Shown: piece after piece, positions 21,040 to 33,339 of the stretch
How positions within the stretch are numbered: position 1 is the stretch's first letter
How the letters are laid out: each line of letters opens with the position of its first letter
Assembly: GCA_010093605.1 (NCBI GenBank)
Contig: MU004190.1
Span: forward strand, 1,437,484 to 1,501,483
From: Lophium mytilinum
Taxonomy: Eukaryota; Ascomycota; Dothideomycetes; Mytilinidiales; Mytilinidiaceae
Direction of reading: 5' to 3'
Length of the DNA: 64,000 nt
Made by a program: the position numbers and the translations under genes
Notes under the pieces: model-generated
Told to the model about the DNA's origin: nothing
The model's database searches: none
The model's input: the letters and a program-made list of their open reading frames with translations, nothing else

Positions 21040-21785
21040 GGTGCTATGGCTTACTGAGATTTTCCGGCAGAGATGTAGAAATCTGGACAGTAAGACTTGG
21101 GCAGGTGCTCAATTGCTGCTTTCGACCCTGTTATACCGCCGTCTGAGGCGTTCTGGCATACTGAGAATTCCCTGTAGAGATGTAAAGATTGGCACAGTAA
21201 GAATTGGACCGGTGCTTAATTGATCTTGTTGGCTCTATTATACCACCGTCTGAAGTACTTCAGTAGGCAGGAAGGATTATAGGTAAGATGTAATATTTGA
21301 GGGTGTCAATAAGATTCGGGTTTGAATGCTCGTCATAGATCTTTACCTAAGAGCTGTGCCTTTTGAAAGTACGATTAGCTCCGAATGGCGCCCTTGGCAT
21401 AATCAACTTCGAGAGGATCGTATGTAAAGAACTCAAGACTGTATATCAGGAGGCCAATCATAGGTTCGTGCTTGGGAAGCATACGTCGTTACCCCGTGCA
21501 GAGCTATGCGTTTTGATAGTACGGGAAACCTATGATGGGACCCCTGGCCTATCTGTTGTCCAAAATGGGCAATGTAAAGAAATTGAGGCTATAAATTGGA
21601 CGGCAGCTCTTTGGGTCCGTGGTTTGACGCCCCTTCAAGAGCTGCGACGAGAGCTAGACGTTTTGATTGCGCTGAAGACCCTGGATAGTACCCCTAGCCC
21701 ATTCGTCTTTGGAAATAGATGATATCAAGAGGTCGAGGCTATAAATCCGGGGGCAGCTCTGGGTAGTTGTGTTTTAGGTTGATGA
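21040..21785 (+). repeat. Diverged tandem repeat with an exact 150-bp period over three units
   Basis: GAGCTGTGCCTTTTG at 21351, GAGCTATGCGTTTTG at 21501 and GAGCTAGACGTTTTG at 21651 are exactly 150 bp apart, and the units align along their length (ATGTAAAGAACTCAAG against ATGTAAAGAAATTGAG). Upstream, TACTGAGATT at 21052 and TACTGAGAAT at 21159 head two shorter copies (107-bp spacing) that share the GATGTARARAT..GACAGTAAGA..TTGG block. As 150 is a multiple of three, the last three units translate in one frame with a 50-residue period (ELCLLKVRL, ELCVLIVRE, ELDVLIALK). The third unit is cut by a TGA at 21720-21722. Confidence 0.7.
21363..21722 (+). pseudogene. Possible relic of a 50-residue repeat protein
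   Basis: An open frame of 119 codons coincides with the 150-bp repeat. Substitutions between units change many residues. The frame lacks a plausible start context and ends at a stop inside the third unit, after which the repeat continues (YQEVEAINPGAALG matching CKEIEAINWTAALW in unit two). It could be the relic of a repetitive gene or non-coding repeat that happens to be open. I do not recognise a family. Confidence 0.3.
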
Positions 21786-22561
21786 AAAGGTTGTCGCAAA
21801 TCCATATCGTTAATCCCTCATCAAAGCAAAGTTTGGATTGGTGGATGTCAGCATCAGGGGACCTGGCTCATGGGTCAACCCCCACATGAAACCTGTGACG
21901 AATGTTACATGGCTTGCACGCTGAGACGGGTTGACAGGCTGGCAATGAGACTGGATCGACGCGGAGTATGGAAGAGACAACAGGTGGCCTTTGATGTGCA
22001 CAATGCTAGCTGAGACAGACGTCTATGAGAGAAGCTCTCACCTGGCTCCCTCCTACCGGCTCTTAAGAGCTTCTAATGCGAACTTTCGATGGCGCATCTG
22101 ATGAGATATCTCAACGGTTGATAAGACATCCACCTCGGGAGATACTGATCAGAAATTGATACCCCTTTCCCCAGCGGTGTTCGTCCCAGAAGAGATTTCA
22201 GACAATTCCCGCAGTCTTTTCATTGACACAGGCCATTGGAGCCCGTTTCTGCACCCCGCTCCAGCACAGCAGCCAGGCTGGCATCACGGCGCTGCTCTCG
22301 CCCATCACACCAATACCTACCGCTGAGGTTGGAATAACGTGGGGTCGGGCTAGGGATATCTGGCGTCGTGGTCCAATTAGCGCCCGCCTAGGGGCCCCGC
22401 GAACAGCACATTATTTGGCAGGGGCAGGCGCGTCCGAAACCTCCAACATCACCACCATCGAAGCCCTCGAGGGGGACCTCCATCATCACCCCAACGCTGC
22501 GAGTGTCGCCAGTACTCGAGCTTCATCCCATTCCCGCAGCTACGCAGCCTGTCCAGACAGC
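21786..22561. other. Intergenic region upstream of the coiled-coil gene
   Basis: No supported gene. The coiled-coil frame extends upstream to an ATG at 22223, but that part does not look like the low-complexity domain that follows and is probably leader. Confidence 0.4.
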
Positions 22562-25500
22562 ATGGCGGACATCACAGAGCAGCTACCCGTGGCTGCAGAC
22601 ACCAACGAAGCTACCCCTACGAATGCTGCAGAAGCTTCAACACCCTCCACGAAGCCCGATGCTGCTACGGCTGCAAAGAGGAAGACGACTGCCTCTAGTA
22701 CAGCTTCGAAGCCAGACCTGGCTGCTCCCCGGCGGCCCCTTGCGTCCTCGGCAGCTGGGTCTGCAGCAAAACGCCCGACGACCACATCCTCTCGACTATC
22801 CACAACGACCTCCAAGCCTCTGGCCACCCCTTCGGCACGTCAATCGACTCTGGGATCTAGTCTGAGCAAGCCCCCCACGCGCCCAGTTTCAGGCTCGACA
22901 GTCCGGCGACCAGGTACCACCTCATCCTCGAAGACAGCGGGCTCAGATCACGATCATGACCTTGCCTCTCTCACCTCTGGGGATGAGAACAAGAAGCCGG
23001 GCCTCAATGGCACGCGGCGGACGTCAACACTGTCGTCGGCGACCACCAGGGCCTCACCTTCCAAGGCAGGTTCCGCCGCGGAGAGACGATCGACAATCGC
23101 ACCGCCCAGCACGAGCGCACCCCGGCGCCCAGCAATATCGTCACGAACAAGTACAACAGATACAGGGACAGCTCGCCCGCCTCCGCGAATGTCGCTGGCG
23201 GCTGGGACTAGGCCGACAACGACGCGTCCCAGTACTACCGCCAAGGCGCCCACCACAACTCCACGAGTCGCTCCAGGTCACGCGAAAAAGCCTTCAACAT
23301 CCTCCACTGCTTCGTCCACCATGGCTGCTAGCACACCCAGCCAGGCCAAAGGGTAGGCGATAACTTCTTCACTGTACCCAAGCATTGCTAACTCAAGTGA
23401 ATAGGAAATCTACCGCCTTGAGTGGACCTCCCATGGCCGACCTCTCGAAAGACAAGTCCGTGTCCGATGCCGAAGTCGAATTGCGATCTACACCCTTCTC
23501 TCCGTCTGAGGTTGAAGCTGTCGCTGAAGAGGCAACCAGACCAGACACTGCTCCCAGCGACTCTGTGACCGACGCCGATCTCGAGGAAAGGAAGAAGAGG
23601 AGTGCAGAGATAATGCAGAACTTCCTGAAGGAGACCACCATGCGGGAAACTATGCAAGAAGAGAGCGACAAGCTCAAGAAAGATCTCGAGAAGCTTACAA
23701 AGGAAACCATAAAGCTCAAGAAGCAAGTGCTCGAGAAAGACAGCGTGATTGCAGAGAAAGAGAAGCTGTTGGCAGACACACAAGTACAGGGGCAGCCGAA
23801 GGCCTCACCTCTGCAGTCGTCCCTCATTGATCAAATGGAGAACAAGTTTGCGTTTGAGACCCGGGAGCTTCGTGACCAGAAGGAGAAGCTCGAGGGCGAA
23901 CTTGCTACGGCCAAGGCCAAGAAGCAAGAGGTCAGTGAGACTGCAAAGCACGAAGCAGAGCACTCAACTGAACTTCAACAGGTATTGGATCAGCTCGATG
24001 CTGAACTCGCGACTAAGGAAAAAGAGTGGGCGAATGAGAGGAAATCCTGGAGACAAAAACACGGAGACCAGCAAGCCTCAATCGATGGGCTGAAAAAAGA
24101 GAAGGCTGAGCTAGCGAGCGGTTTCGACGCACACAAGGCGACGTATGAGGCTTTGAAACTGCAACATTCCGAGGCTGAAGCGGCCGTGGAAGATCTCCAG
24201 ATCAAACTTTCCACACTGAGCAAAGACCATACCGACGAGCTCAACACTCTCAAAGGAGACCACGAGACCGCTCAACAAGCGCTTTCCGATCTGCAGGACC
24301 AACTCGCTAAACTTCAGAAGAAACACACCGACGAGATCAGAGAACGGGATGAGGATATCGAGAAATTCAAAGAAATCAGGGAGGCCTTGGAAGGGAAACT
24401 TGCTGCACAAGCCCTGCAACACAAAGAGGCCCTCGAGGAAACTGAACGGTCCTTCAACGAGAAGCATACCGAGTCGCGATCCCTCGTCGACGATCTACAG
24501 TCCCAGATCACCTCTCTCCAACAAAGCCATAGTGACGAGTTGAACGAACACAAACAGACGGCGGAAACACGTACAAAACAATTGCAAGAAGAGCTAGAGG
24601 CTCTACAAAGTCAATCCAGCGAGACAATCAAAAGCTTGGAGAAATCCCACCAAGAGCAGACGACGAAGCTGCAAGAAGAACTCCGTACCCGGGGCGAAGA
24701 GCATGAGAATGTCCTGCATGCCAAAGACGAGGAAGTGTCGAAACACGTCAATACCCTGGACAGGCTGCAGGACCAGATCAAGTCCCTCCAACAAGGCGAA
24801 ACCGATGGTAGCAAGATTGTGGAAGACCTCCAGCAACAGAACGGGGACCTCCAGGAGCAGATTGCGGACCTCAAGCGCTCCCACGCGGATGCGCTGAAGG
24901 CCAAAACGGATGAGGCCGAAGAGCTCTCGAAACAACTCGATTACGTGAACGACCAGCTCGCCTCTGACGCCGCGGACCTTGAACGCCTAAAGGACGAGAA
25001 CGAAAGCCTCAAGAAGTCCATCGAAACTTTCGAAAAGTTCTCCCAGCAGCAGGACGCCGAATCCTCTACGGTTCGAGCTGAGCTTGAGGAAGCGAAACAG
25101 AAGGTTGAGAAACTTAAGTCTGAGCTTGATGCCGCCCAAGACCGACACAATCAGGACCTTCAAGCCATTGGAAAAGACCATGACGAAGAGATTGAATCAA
25201 TACGGGCTGACCTGGAAGGAGATGCTAAGAAACAGTTTGACGCACTCCAAGCCAAACATGACTCGCTGTTGGAGGAAAAGACCGTCGCGGAGGCCAAGCA
25301 TGACGCTGTTGAGAAGGAGAAAGAGAAGCTGCTCAGCGAACATAAACAAGACCTCGAAGCTTCAAAAGCTAAATCGGAGACTCTGGAAAAGGAGCTGATT
25401 GACGTCAAGACTGAAAAAGAGACTGTGTACGCAGAAAAGAAGGTTGCCGAGGAAGCGCATGCCACTTCTCAGGAAGCGATTATCAGCCTCCAGACGCAAC

Positions 25501-27734
25501 TCGATATTCTACTCGAAGAAAAGAAAGCTGCCGAGGAAGCGCATACTTTGGCGATCGAGGCACTTAAGGCCGACACCGACGCTTCCTCTAGAAAAGCTCT
25601 TGAGGATCTTCAGACGAAACATGATGCTCTACTTGAGGAAAAGAAAGCCACCGAAGAAGCACACGGTTTGGCGATTGAGGCGCTCAAAGCTGATACCGAA
25701 GCTTCCTCCAGACAGCTTATTGATGATCTGCAGGCGAAACACGACACCTTGTTGACGGAGAAGACCGCTGCCGAAGAAGCACACGGTTTGGCAATCGAGG
25801 CCTTGAAGGCCGACACCGATTCTTCGTCTCAAAAGTTAATCGACGACCTCCAGGCCAAGCACGACGCTCTTCTAGAAGAAAAGATGACGATTGAAGCGAA
25901 GCATAAAGCCGAATTGAAAGACTTGGAGAAAGAGATGGACGATAACGCAAGCACGTTTATCAATGACATGCAGAAGAAGTTTGTGACACTTACCGAAGAG
26001 AAGGACAAAGCCGCGGAACAACATCTACTGGAATTGTCGTCTTTGCAAACAGAATTGGATTCAGCTCACAAGATTTCTATCGCCGATCTACAAGGCAAAC
26101 ACGATGCCCTCGTTGCTGAGAACACGGAGCTCGAACAATCTCATGCCGACTCTATTGCTCATCTTACCGATTCGTTGAAGGCTGACCATACCGAAGCACT
26201 AGCTAGTCTTCAATCCAAGCACGACGAACTGACCGAGAAGCTCTCTGGCACCGAAAAGGCCCACGCGGATGCGATTGCCCTGCTTAGAGAAGAACTCAAG
26301 GATGGTCACTCCAATGACCTCGCTGCTGTGCAGGCCAAGCTCGGCGAAATCCAAGCTCAATATGAGCAGCTTTCAGAGGAAAAGGCTGCGGCTGAGAAGG
26401 CTCATGAAGAGGCGGTTGTCGAGCTAACGAAGGGAATGGAGAGCAGTTCGTCGGAAGCTTTAAAGGAGGTGGAAGCGAAATATGAGCAGGCTCTTGCACG
26501 AGAGAAAGAGTTAGAGCTCAAGCATGCTGAGGAGGTGGAGAGTCTAAAGTCTAGTCTCGAGGAAACTTACATTCAACGCCTACAGGAGAAAGAAGAGAAA
26601 CTGAAGGCCTTGGAGGAGGGCCTGACAGCCAAAGACGACGTTCTTGGCAAGCACGAGGAGAGCTTAAGCAAACTGTCCAAGGCCCTTAAATCAACCCGAC
26701 AAGAACTCGCAACAGCTGAACAACGCTTGAAGAATGCTGGGGAGTCGAATGCCGCCTCACTCCTAGATGCGCAGTCCAATCATGCGAAGGAACTTGAAGA
26801 TGTCGTCAATCAGCACCGCCAAGAGATAGCACAGGCCCTCCAAGAGCACGAACGGAAATATGATAGCGAGCGCGCCAACAAGGCCGCATATTCTGCTCGG
26901 GTGGCTCATCTGTTGGGGATTATTGAGGATGGCATTGTACCAGGAGATGACGGTAGCGAAAAATCTCCACCGGTGGGGGGGAAGTTCGAAGACTTCGCAG
27001 CAGAGGCCGATGAAGATCCAGAAGAGGCTATTAAGCAGCTGGCTCAAAAACTTCAGAGCTTCTTCAAGCATCACGAGGAAACCATGAAGGCAGATGAGGA
27101 CCTTCAGATACAACATGTTGATGTTGTGAAAGAGCGAGATGGGTTGGTGCGCGAGATGGAGCGGATGAAGGGCGATGTAGTGCGCAAGCACCTCGCAATG
27201 ATCGAACCGCTAGAAAAAGAGAATGAGCGCCTCAAGGAGAAGAACACGAGGCTCGAGAATATACTCTCTGCGGGAGATCGCGTCGCTCGCGCTGCCGCCA
27301 CTCTCGGCGAGCCCAGGACTATCGAGACGGTCGCCGAGGCTGATGAGGAGAGCGACGAAGGGGAGCAGGCCGGTCAGGGTGCTGATGCGGATTCGGTGTG
27401 GTCGGGTGCCGATGCTGGGACTGAAGCTGGTGGACTTGAGACAGGTGAGTCCGCTCACGCTGGCGAGTTTAGTGTTGGTGGAGAGGAGGAGAGGCGGCCT
27501 AGAGAAGCCCTCGGCACTGTCAGCAACCCTCCTCGTCTCCGATCGGGCAAGCCTGCTAACTCGCCCCGGCAGATGGCCAAAATGCAAGAAGCCCTACGAC
27601 AGCTTAACGAGCTCAATGACGACGCTCTCGCCGAGAGTTCGCGGGCGGCGGCGGCGTTGTCGAGGCGGGCGGGCGCGCGGATCCAGCAGAGGGATGCGGA
27701 CAGGGATGCGGACAGCAGCAATGAGGAGTTGTAA
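22562..27734 (+). CDS. Large coiled-coil protein with Ser/Thr-rich basic head
   Basis: Exon 1 is 22562-23352, the 52-bp intron 23353-23404 (GCTAAC branch site) and exon 2 23405-27734; 1706 residues. Residues 1-260 are rich in Ala, Ser, Thr, Pro, Arg and Lys (KRPTTTSSRLSTTTSKP), the composition of disordered microtubule- or scaffold-binding heads. From about 340 to 1500 the sequence is almost continuous heptad coiled coil (EEKKATEEAHGLAIEALKAD and similar). Three 40-residue repeats lie near the middle (LKADTDASS, LKADTEASS, LKADTDSSS; DNA period 120 bp at 25.57-25.89 kb). The tail is acidic, then Arg/Ala-rich. Such proteins are often annotated as M-protein-repeat or SMC-like, but there is no Walker motif or hinge, so it is a structural or tethering protein rather than an ATPase. 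Start chosen at MADITEQLP, after the leader. Confidence 0.85.
25569..25895 (+). repeat. Three in-frame 120-bp repeats inside the coiled-coil gene
   Basis: GCCGACACCGACGCTTCCTC at 25569, GCTGATACCGAAGCTTCCTC at 25689 and GCCGACACCGATTCTTCGTC at 25809 head near-identical 120-bp units encoding 40-residue coiled-coil blocks. Confidence 0.85.
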
Positions 27735-28615
27735 AAAGAGGCTAAGCGCGTGTGTTTTTTTGTCTTCTAGGAGCTGGAGCGACCACCGCTGCGAGCCGCA
27801 ACAACAACGAGAACACGCGGCATCTGGGATCCTTCATACATACTACCACGACGACGATTTTTTACTCTATACCCCTGTGAGCCCGCCCGCCTACCTGAGA
27901 GGGCGGGCCTGGCTTTTTTCTCCTTCCCGTTTCTGGGTTCCTGCGATTATATCCTGAAATCACCAATGCGCTGCAGACGGAGAGCGAGCGGATCCCCTTT
28001 TCCTTCCTGACTGAGACTTGTTGCGCTTTCGGCGTGCGTATACCCCTGTGGACGAATGGATGGAGTGAGCGGATGGGTGGGCGAGGCGTTTGGGATTCTT
28101 TGAAGGGGGATTGTGTGTAGTTACAAAAATGGAATGAGTTTGAGATGGGTCTGTTCTTTCAAGATTCGTGTGAGCGTGAGCGTTATGGTGCCTTAATTGG
28201 GCTAGTGTCAGGTTTGCTTGACGCCGTTTGAGGTGCTCTAGGGAGGCTGGTGGGTGGGCAAGACGATAAGGGGGTGGCGCGTTTGGATGCGCGAGAATGC
28301 GGCGGGAAGTGGCAGAGCGCTATACGCAGGTGTTGGGGTCGGTTATACCCCTTAGTGATGCGCGGTACTGACGGAGTCTCTAGGATACGATCGCGAAAAG
28401 GGAATACGGGTCCTCAGCATTCTCGGAGCCAGAAGGCGGCGCGCATTCTTAGGTCTGGTTAGGACTTTGTGTATATGCTGTTTGAGGGAGCATCAACAGG
28501 ATCGGATGCTGAGTATTTCTTTCGTTCATACGATGCTAATGTAAAAAAATTCTAGATGGAGACCTTTGTTCGCTAATTACGCTATGCAAGTCAAATGCTA
28601 TGCAAAATCGAACCC
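27735..28615. other. Intergenic region between convergent genes
   Basis: About 880 bp of shared 3' flank between the coiled-coil gene and the DHA1 transporter. There is a short inverted sequence (GCCCGCC...GGCGGGC) at 27880-27908 that might form a transcript-end hairpin. Nothing else is recognised. Confidence 0.4.
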
Positions 28616-30214
28616 CTAATCCTCCAACACCGGCGCAAACTTTGACCGCTTCCTTAACGCCAACCCGTACTTCCAAAACAGCAATGGCACCGGTATCGCC
28701 ATAATCGCCACCGCCCCCAGAATCGACGACGCCGGCCCAACGCCCAGGTTGTGGAACATCGGCTGCGCCGCCAACGGCAGCCCAGCGGCCATTAAGCTTC
28801 TCAGAAAGGTATTCGCCGACACGGCGCTCGCGGCATACAGGCCGTACGTATCAATGAGGAAGTTGATGCACTGCTGGAAGATGAGATTGAAGCCACCGCC
28901 GATGAACGCCGCTGCGATCGTCGGCAGCGACCAATGGTATTTCGGGTCAGCGGTCCAGCCGAACCAGAAGAGGCCGATAGGGAAGATGAAGCTGCCTGCG
29001 ATCATGGGCGGGAGTCGGGCTTCGGGGACGGGTCGCCCCTTTGCGGCGAGGGAGATGCGGCGGTAGCGAGGTTCGTTGGCGAGGTTGAAGGAGCCGAAGA
29101 GCATGATGCCGACGAGCAGGCCGAGGAAGGGGAGGCTTCCGACGACGGGAAAGTAGCCGCGGTTTTCTTCGAAGACGATGGGGAAGACTTCGATGGTGAG
29201 GTAGAGGATGCCGTAGACGAAGGAGGCGTAGAAGGCAATGCAGGTGACCATTGGTTCGGTGAACAGCATTTTCAGGGGCCGGGAGAGGTGTTTGGTGAGG
29301 ATGCTCTTCGCGTCGAGCTTCATGTGCTCATGCGGGTGGAAGTAGGCTTCGTTGCCGGTTTCTTTACGCTTGGCCTGCGCTTTCCATTTCAGGAGGACGG
29401 GGCTGTAGACTTCAGGCAAGCAAAAGACGGTGAGGGCGAAGGTGGCGAAGACCCATATTGCTGTGATGTACTCGGTCCAGCGCCAGCCTAGGGAAGGGTT
29501 CACAAGGAGGGCGGAGCCGATGACGGGTCCGATGGTTGGGCCGCCGACGACCATGATGCCGTAGAAGTTGATGGCGGTGCCGCGGACGCTGGGATCCCAG
29601 ATGTCGCCGAGCGCGGCGGATACATTGCTCACGGGAGCAGAACCGAAGAGGCCGGCAAAGAAACGAGTGAGGAAGATGGAGGCGGCGTTCTTGCTGACGG
29701 CGGTGCCGATGGAGAAGAGTCCTAGGATGAAGAAGGCGGGGAGGATGCTCCAGCGACGGCCCCAGATTTCAGAGATGGGGCCCCAGCATAGAGGGCCAAA
29801 ACCAAAGCCCACACTAGACGAGGGATTAGAGATTTGCTGAGCATGGTAGAGAGAAGGAACTTACATGTACAAAGAGACTGATAATACTGAAACCTCACGG
29901 CTCACACCCACGTACTCCGCTATCGTATTTCCAGCGGGAGCTATAATGCTGGAAGCCGTACTCGCGGCCAAAGCCAGTAAGCCCAGTTGAATAGTAATCC
30001 ATACTTTGTACGCAGGTTTCCAATTCCTGGGATTCGTGGGGTCGTCTTCCTCAAACTTCACCAAATAGCGGTCGTCCCCATCGGCCTGTAGTTCCTTTTC
30101 TCCTTGGGGTATGGCGGCTTCCTCATCGCGAATAACGCCATCTGACGCCAGCTGTACTTCCTCCTCTTTTGATTTCGAAGCTATCGATGAAGCGGGGGAT
30201 GTATTTCTTGACAT
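28616..30214 (-). CDS. MFS transporter, DHA1 (drug:H+ antiporter-1) type
   Basis: Two exons on the minus strand, 30214-29865 and 29813-28616, with a 51-bp intron (GTAAGT...TCTAG); 515 residues. The hydrophilic N-terminal ~75 residues end in the DHA1-typical DPTNPRNWKPAYKVWIT. They are followed by about 12 membrane segments. Motif A-like GPISEIWGRRWSI lies after TM2, and SAPVSNVSAALGDIW and GPTIGPVIG in TM4-TM5 match the polyamine/fluconazole-exporter clade. The splice restores SLYIVGFGFGPLCWGP. It is probably a plasma-membrane exporter of drugs or polyamines, substrate unknown. Start chosen at MSRNTSPAS (30214); an upstream in-frame ATG at 30373 would add 53 residues not typical of the family. 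Confidence 0.9.
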
Positions 30215-30954
30215 TGCAAAGGTATCGGCCAAACTAGAATGATGAATGAAGGCATGATGAAGGGTTGCGGCGGTATTATGTATGGCGCTGGCTGAAGCTA
30301 TCGGTCCTCGAGCACGGTAAATGCGGCATGTGAGATGGACGCCTTCGTTGACGTCAAGCAGGGGCAACGGCAACTAGCAGCCGGCGGAGATGTGCGAAGC
30401 TTCTTTTTTTCGAGGTTGCAGCCCGCGTAGTCGTGAGAACGGTGGGTATATCCTGTCACGCGCGGATTATAACTCTCGGCCTTCGCCTACAACACAGGCC
30501 GAATGCTTTTTTCGCGATGGAGATGGCGAGAATATCTCCTCCGAGCTCGGATTAAATTGTCTCGTGGGTACGCGTCTTTTGAAGAGGCGTGGAAGACGGA
30601 ATTAGGGGGTATGAGTCCCTCACTCCGCGGCCGCTTGATGGCCGATATCGCCGGCATATTCGAGCTGTACTGTCTGAGGAGATGCACGATGCAGAAAATA
30701 GATACGAGCTAAGGACGTGAATCTATAATTATTTACAGGAAATGGCTGATCTGATACGCTCGAAAACACCTAGGGACGGTTTCGTCTACCTATCGTTTTC
30801 CGTCACATGCTAGACGTTGTGCCTCCGCATGTACTGTCTGCAACGAAAAACCTAGAGTTCTAGCCGCTCACTAGCTCCTCATGTATCTGCGTACACCGTC
30901 TTGCCGCTTCCAGCAAAGAGTTTTCGCAATACCATCGCGAGGCATGGTACGCCC
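30215..30954. other. Intergenic region between two minus-strand transporters
   Basis: About 740 bp serving as promoter side of the DHA1 gene and 3' flank of the DHA2 gene. Short overlapping frames (30390-30712) have no domain. Nothing else is recognised. Confidence 0.4.
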
Positions 30955-32723
30955 TCACTTTCGGGCCAGATTCGTGTGCAGGAAATGCTCCTTCATCCCC
31001 AGACTTACAACCGCGCCGAGAACCGCAATCCCGAGCGCTGTACCCCACACGCCTCTGAACGCAGTCATGTAACACTCTATCGCAGCGTCTTTCCATTCTG
31101 GAGGCAGGTTCTTCACCTCGTCAATGCTGTCTCGGATCCGAGCAATGATCTCTGCGGCGCCCTCCTCATTGCCAAACGTCGCCCACAGCTGTGACTTGAG
31201 AACGTTCTGGAACACGGCTGACGCAATGGTGATCCCGATTGTGCTGCCAGTGGAGCGGAAAGCATAGGAAGCTGACGTGATGACGGCCTGGTGTTCGTGG
31301 TCTACTGCAGCAATGAACGCAAGCAGAGTAACTGTAAGCATTCCGCCGTATCCGACTCCGGAGAGGAAAAGGTAGATGAGTGGCGGTATAACGGGGGTAC
31401 TTGCGCTGAATGTTGCGGCTATTAAGATGTACGGAGTAACCAGGATCACCTCAATCATCGCGTTGAGTATGTAGTAGCGGCCTGTCGCTTTGATGATTAA
31501 CCCGGTGCCTAAAGAGCCGACAGCAGCTCCAACGGATGTCGGGATGATGCGAGCCCCTGCCTGTGAGCTCGAGAGACCCCGGGCCTGGAAGTAAACAGGG
31601 ACGTAGAACGTTATCATCATGGCTGACATCGTACAAAACCAATTCGTGAGACATCCACAGGCCACGGTACGGTCGACGAGGAGCCGGACGGGAATGATAG
31701 GCTCGGCTGCAACGCGGTCTTCCACGTAGATGAAGAGGCCTAGGAAGACAGCTGACAAGGGCAGCGAAACCAACACAAGAGGGTGCGTCCAAGGGACCAC
31801 ATTTCCTCCAGAATTTAGGCCGAGGAGCAGAAGGACGACCGCAACAACGAGAGTACCGGCACCGAGGAAGTCGACCCGTCTGATCCTGGAAACGCTCTTT
31901 TCCTTCACAGGTATCTTCACCGTGAACCAGACCAGAGCGCACGATACGACAACGAATGGGACTTGTATAAGGAAGGCGTTGCGCCAGCCCCATGTGTCAG
32001 AGATCCACCCGCCTAAAACTCCTCCAACGCCCATGCCTAGGCCGTAGAATAGATTACCAATGCCCTGCCAAACGCCTCGGTTGCGCAGAGGAATAATATC
32101 AGTTGTCACGAAGGTTGATATAGCTGTGAGGCCGCTGTACACGGTTAGCAATGCACTTTTGGACGTCAAACAATGTGAATTGATTGCATAGTGTGGGAAG
32201 CTCACCCTCCTCCCATTCCCGCAACTACACGCCCGAAAATGACCACCCATTGGTTCGTAGCTAGGCCACAAATCAAGTTCCCTGCAGCGAAGAATATGTT
32301 GGAGAAAATCAATCCCGTCCTCCGAGAGAAGATATCGGTCAAGCGGCCGCTGAGCGGTTGGAGGGCCGCGTTGGCTATATAATAGGATGACGCGACCCAA
32401 GACAGCAGGGTCAGGGAATGGAAGGAGTTGGAGATTGGGGCGGCGAGGGTAGCGACCATGGTGCCATCTGGGAGCTGTTAATGATGATACTGATGCTTTG
32501 CGCTCGTGGTATACATACCTGCTGCCGCTAGAAACACGCCCATCCATATACTCGCGAGGGTGAGGACCGCCTTGCTGGTGCTGTAACCTTCTGCAATTGG
32601 CGTCGCACCCTCCTCGTTTTCTTCGCCATTGGCATCTCCTCTTTCAATTGAACCATTGTCGGGAATGGGATCTCCTAGGAGAGGGCTTTGTTCGGTAGGG
32701 CGCTCATCCTGGGACGTCGACAT
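30955..32723 (-). CDS. MFS transporter, DHA2 / vacuolar basic amino-acid (VBA)-like
   Basis: Three exons on the minus strand: 32723-32519, 32467-32206 and 32134-30955; 548 residues, with about 14 predicted membrane segments. The join of exons 1 and 2 gives FLAAADGTMVATLAAPISNSF, the TM1 signature of DHA2 carriers. The loop after TM2 reads SGRLTDIFSRRTGL. The TM5 antiporter motif GLGMGVGGVLGGWISDTWGWRNAF is reconstituted just after the intron 2 junction. The N-terminal EQSPLLGD is an acidic dileucine signal, which in fungal VBA proteins directs vacuolar sorting. A vacuolar importer of basic amino acids is therefore the leading idea, with a drug or siderophore exporter as the alternative. The gene shares a 616-bp divergent promoter region with the secreted-protein gene on the other strand. 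Confidence 0.9.
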
Positions 32724-33339
32724 GTTGATACTTGAAGACGTTTCTCTGAAGTATCACGGGAAGTCCATCTGCAGGTCTTAGAGAGCCGTCGTCGATCAAA
32801 GGTGGGATACGCATTGTTGTGGCGGGCTGACATGAGTCAGCTTTCAGCAAGCTCCCCTCCCTTTGAAGTTCGCGGGATTCCGGGTCCCGCCGCAGACCTC
32901 CGACATCCTCTTCCAACCCACTTCGTACCACGTACCTACAAGCAAAGGATTTTAGAATCTGCAAACACCACTTTTCACTTCCGTGAGTAGAAGCACGCTG
33001 AGACACTAGCGCGTGCACTAGTGCTATAAACTCTGGGTTCATATTCTATAACCGAGCTTCTTCACCCCTTCTGCTCAACTTAAGCTTACCATTCTGAGCC
33101 CTACGGCGTCGATTCAATGTTATCGATGATGATGCGGCCAAGTAAACCTTTGAGTGAAGACAGGTCAATATTGTGGTTAACATACGCTTAAGCGTGGACA
33201 CCCATTGGTAAAGGCATAGCTTTCTTTTCCACCTTTTCGATTATATGATGTAGGAAGGAGCACGTTTTGAATAATTTCAATGAGGCTATGAGTTGATTGG
33301 TTTGGTCAGATACGCAGGGTCTGTAAAAGAGCCCAGTCA
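32724..33339. promoter_or_regulatory. Divergent promoter region (DHA2 transporter / secreted protein)
   Basis: The 616 bp separate two genes transcribed away from each other. I see no recognised operator or TATA box that stands out, only the arrangement. Confidence 0.4.

Noticed and set aside
22223-22561. Upstream extension of the coiled-coil frame to an ATG at 22223
   Set aside because: The extra residues do not resemble the Ser/Thr-rich head, and the region reads as promoter/leader; the ATG at 22562 is preferred.
27223-27957. 244-codon plus-strand frame over the 3' end of the coiled-coil gene
   Set aside because: Arg-rich out-of-frame shadow of the coiled-coil tail.
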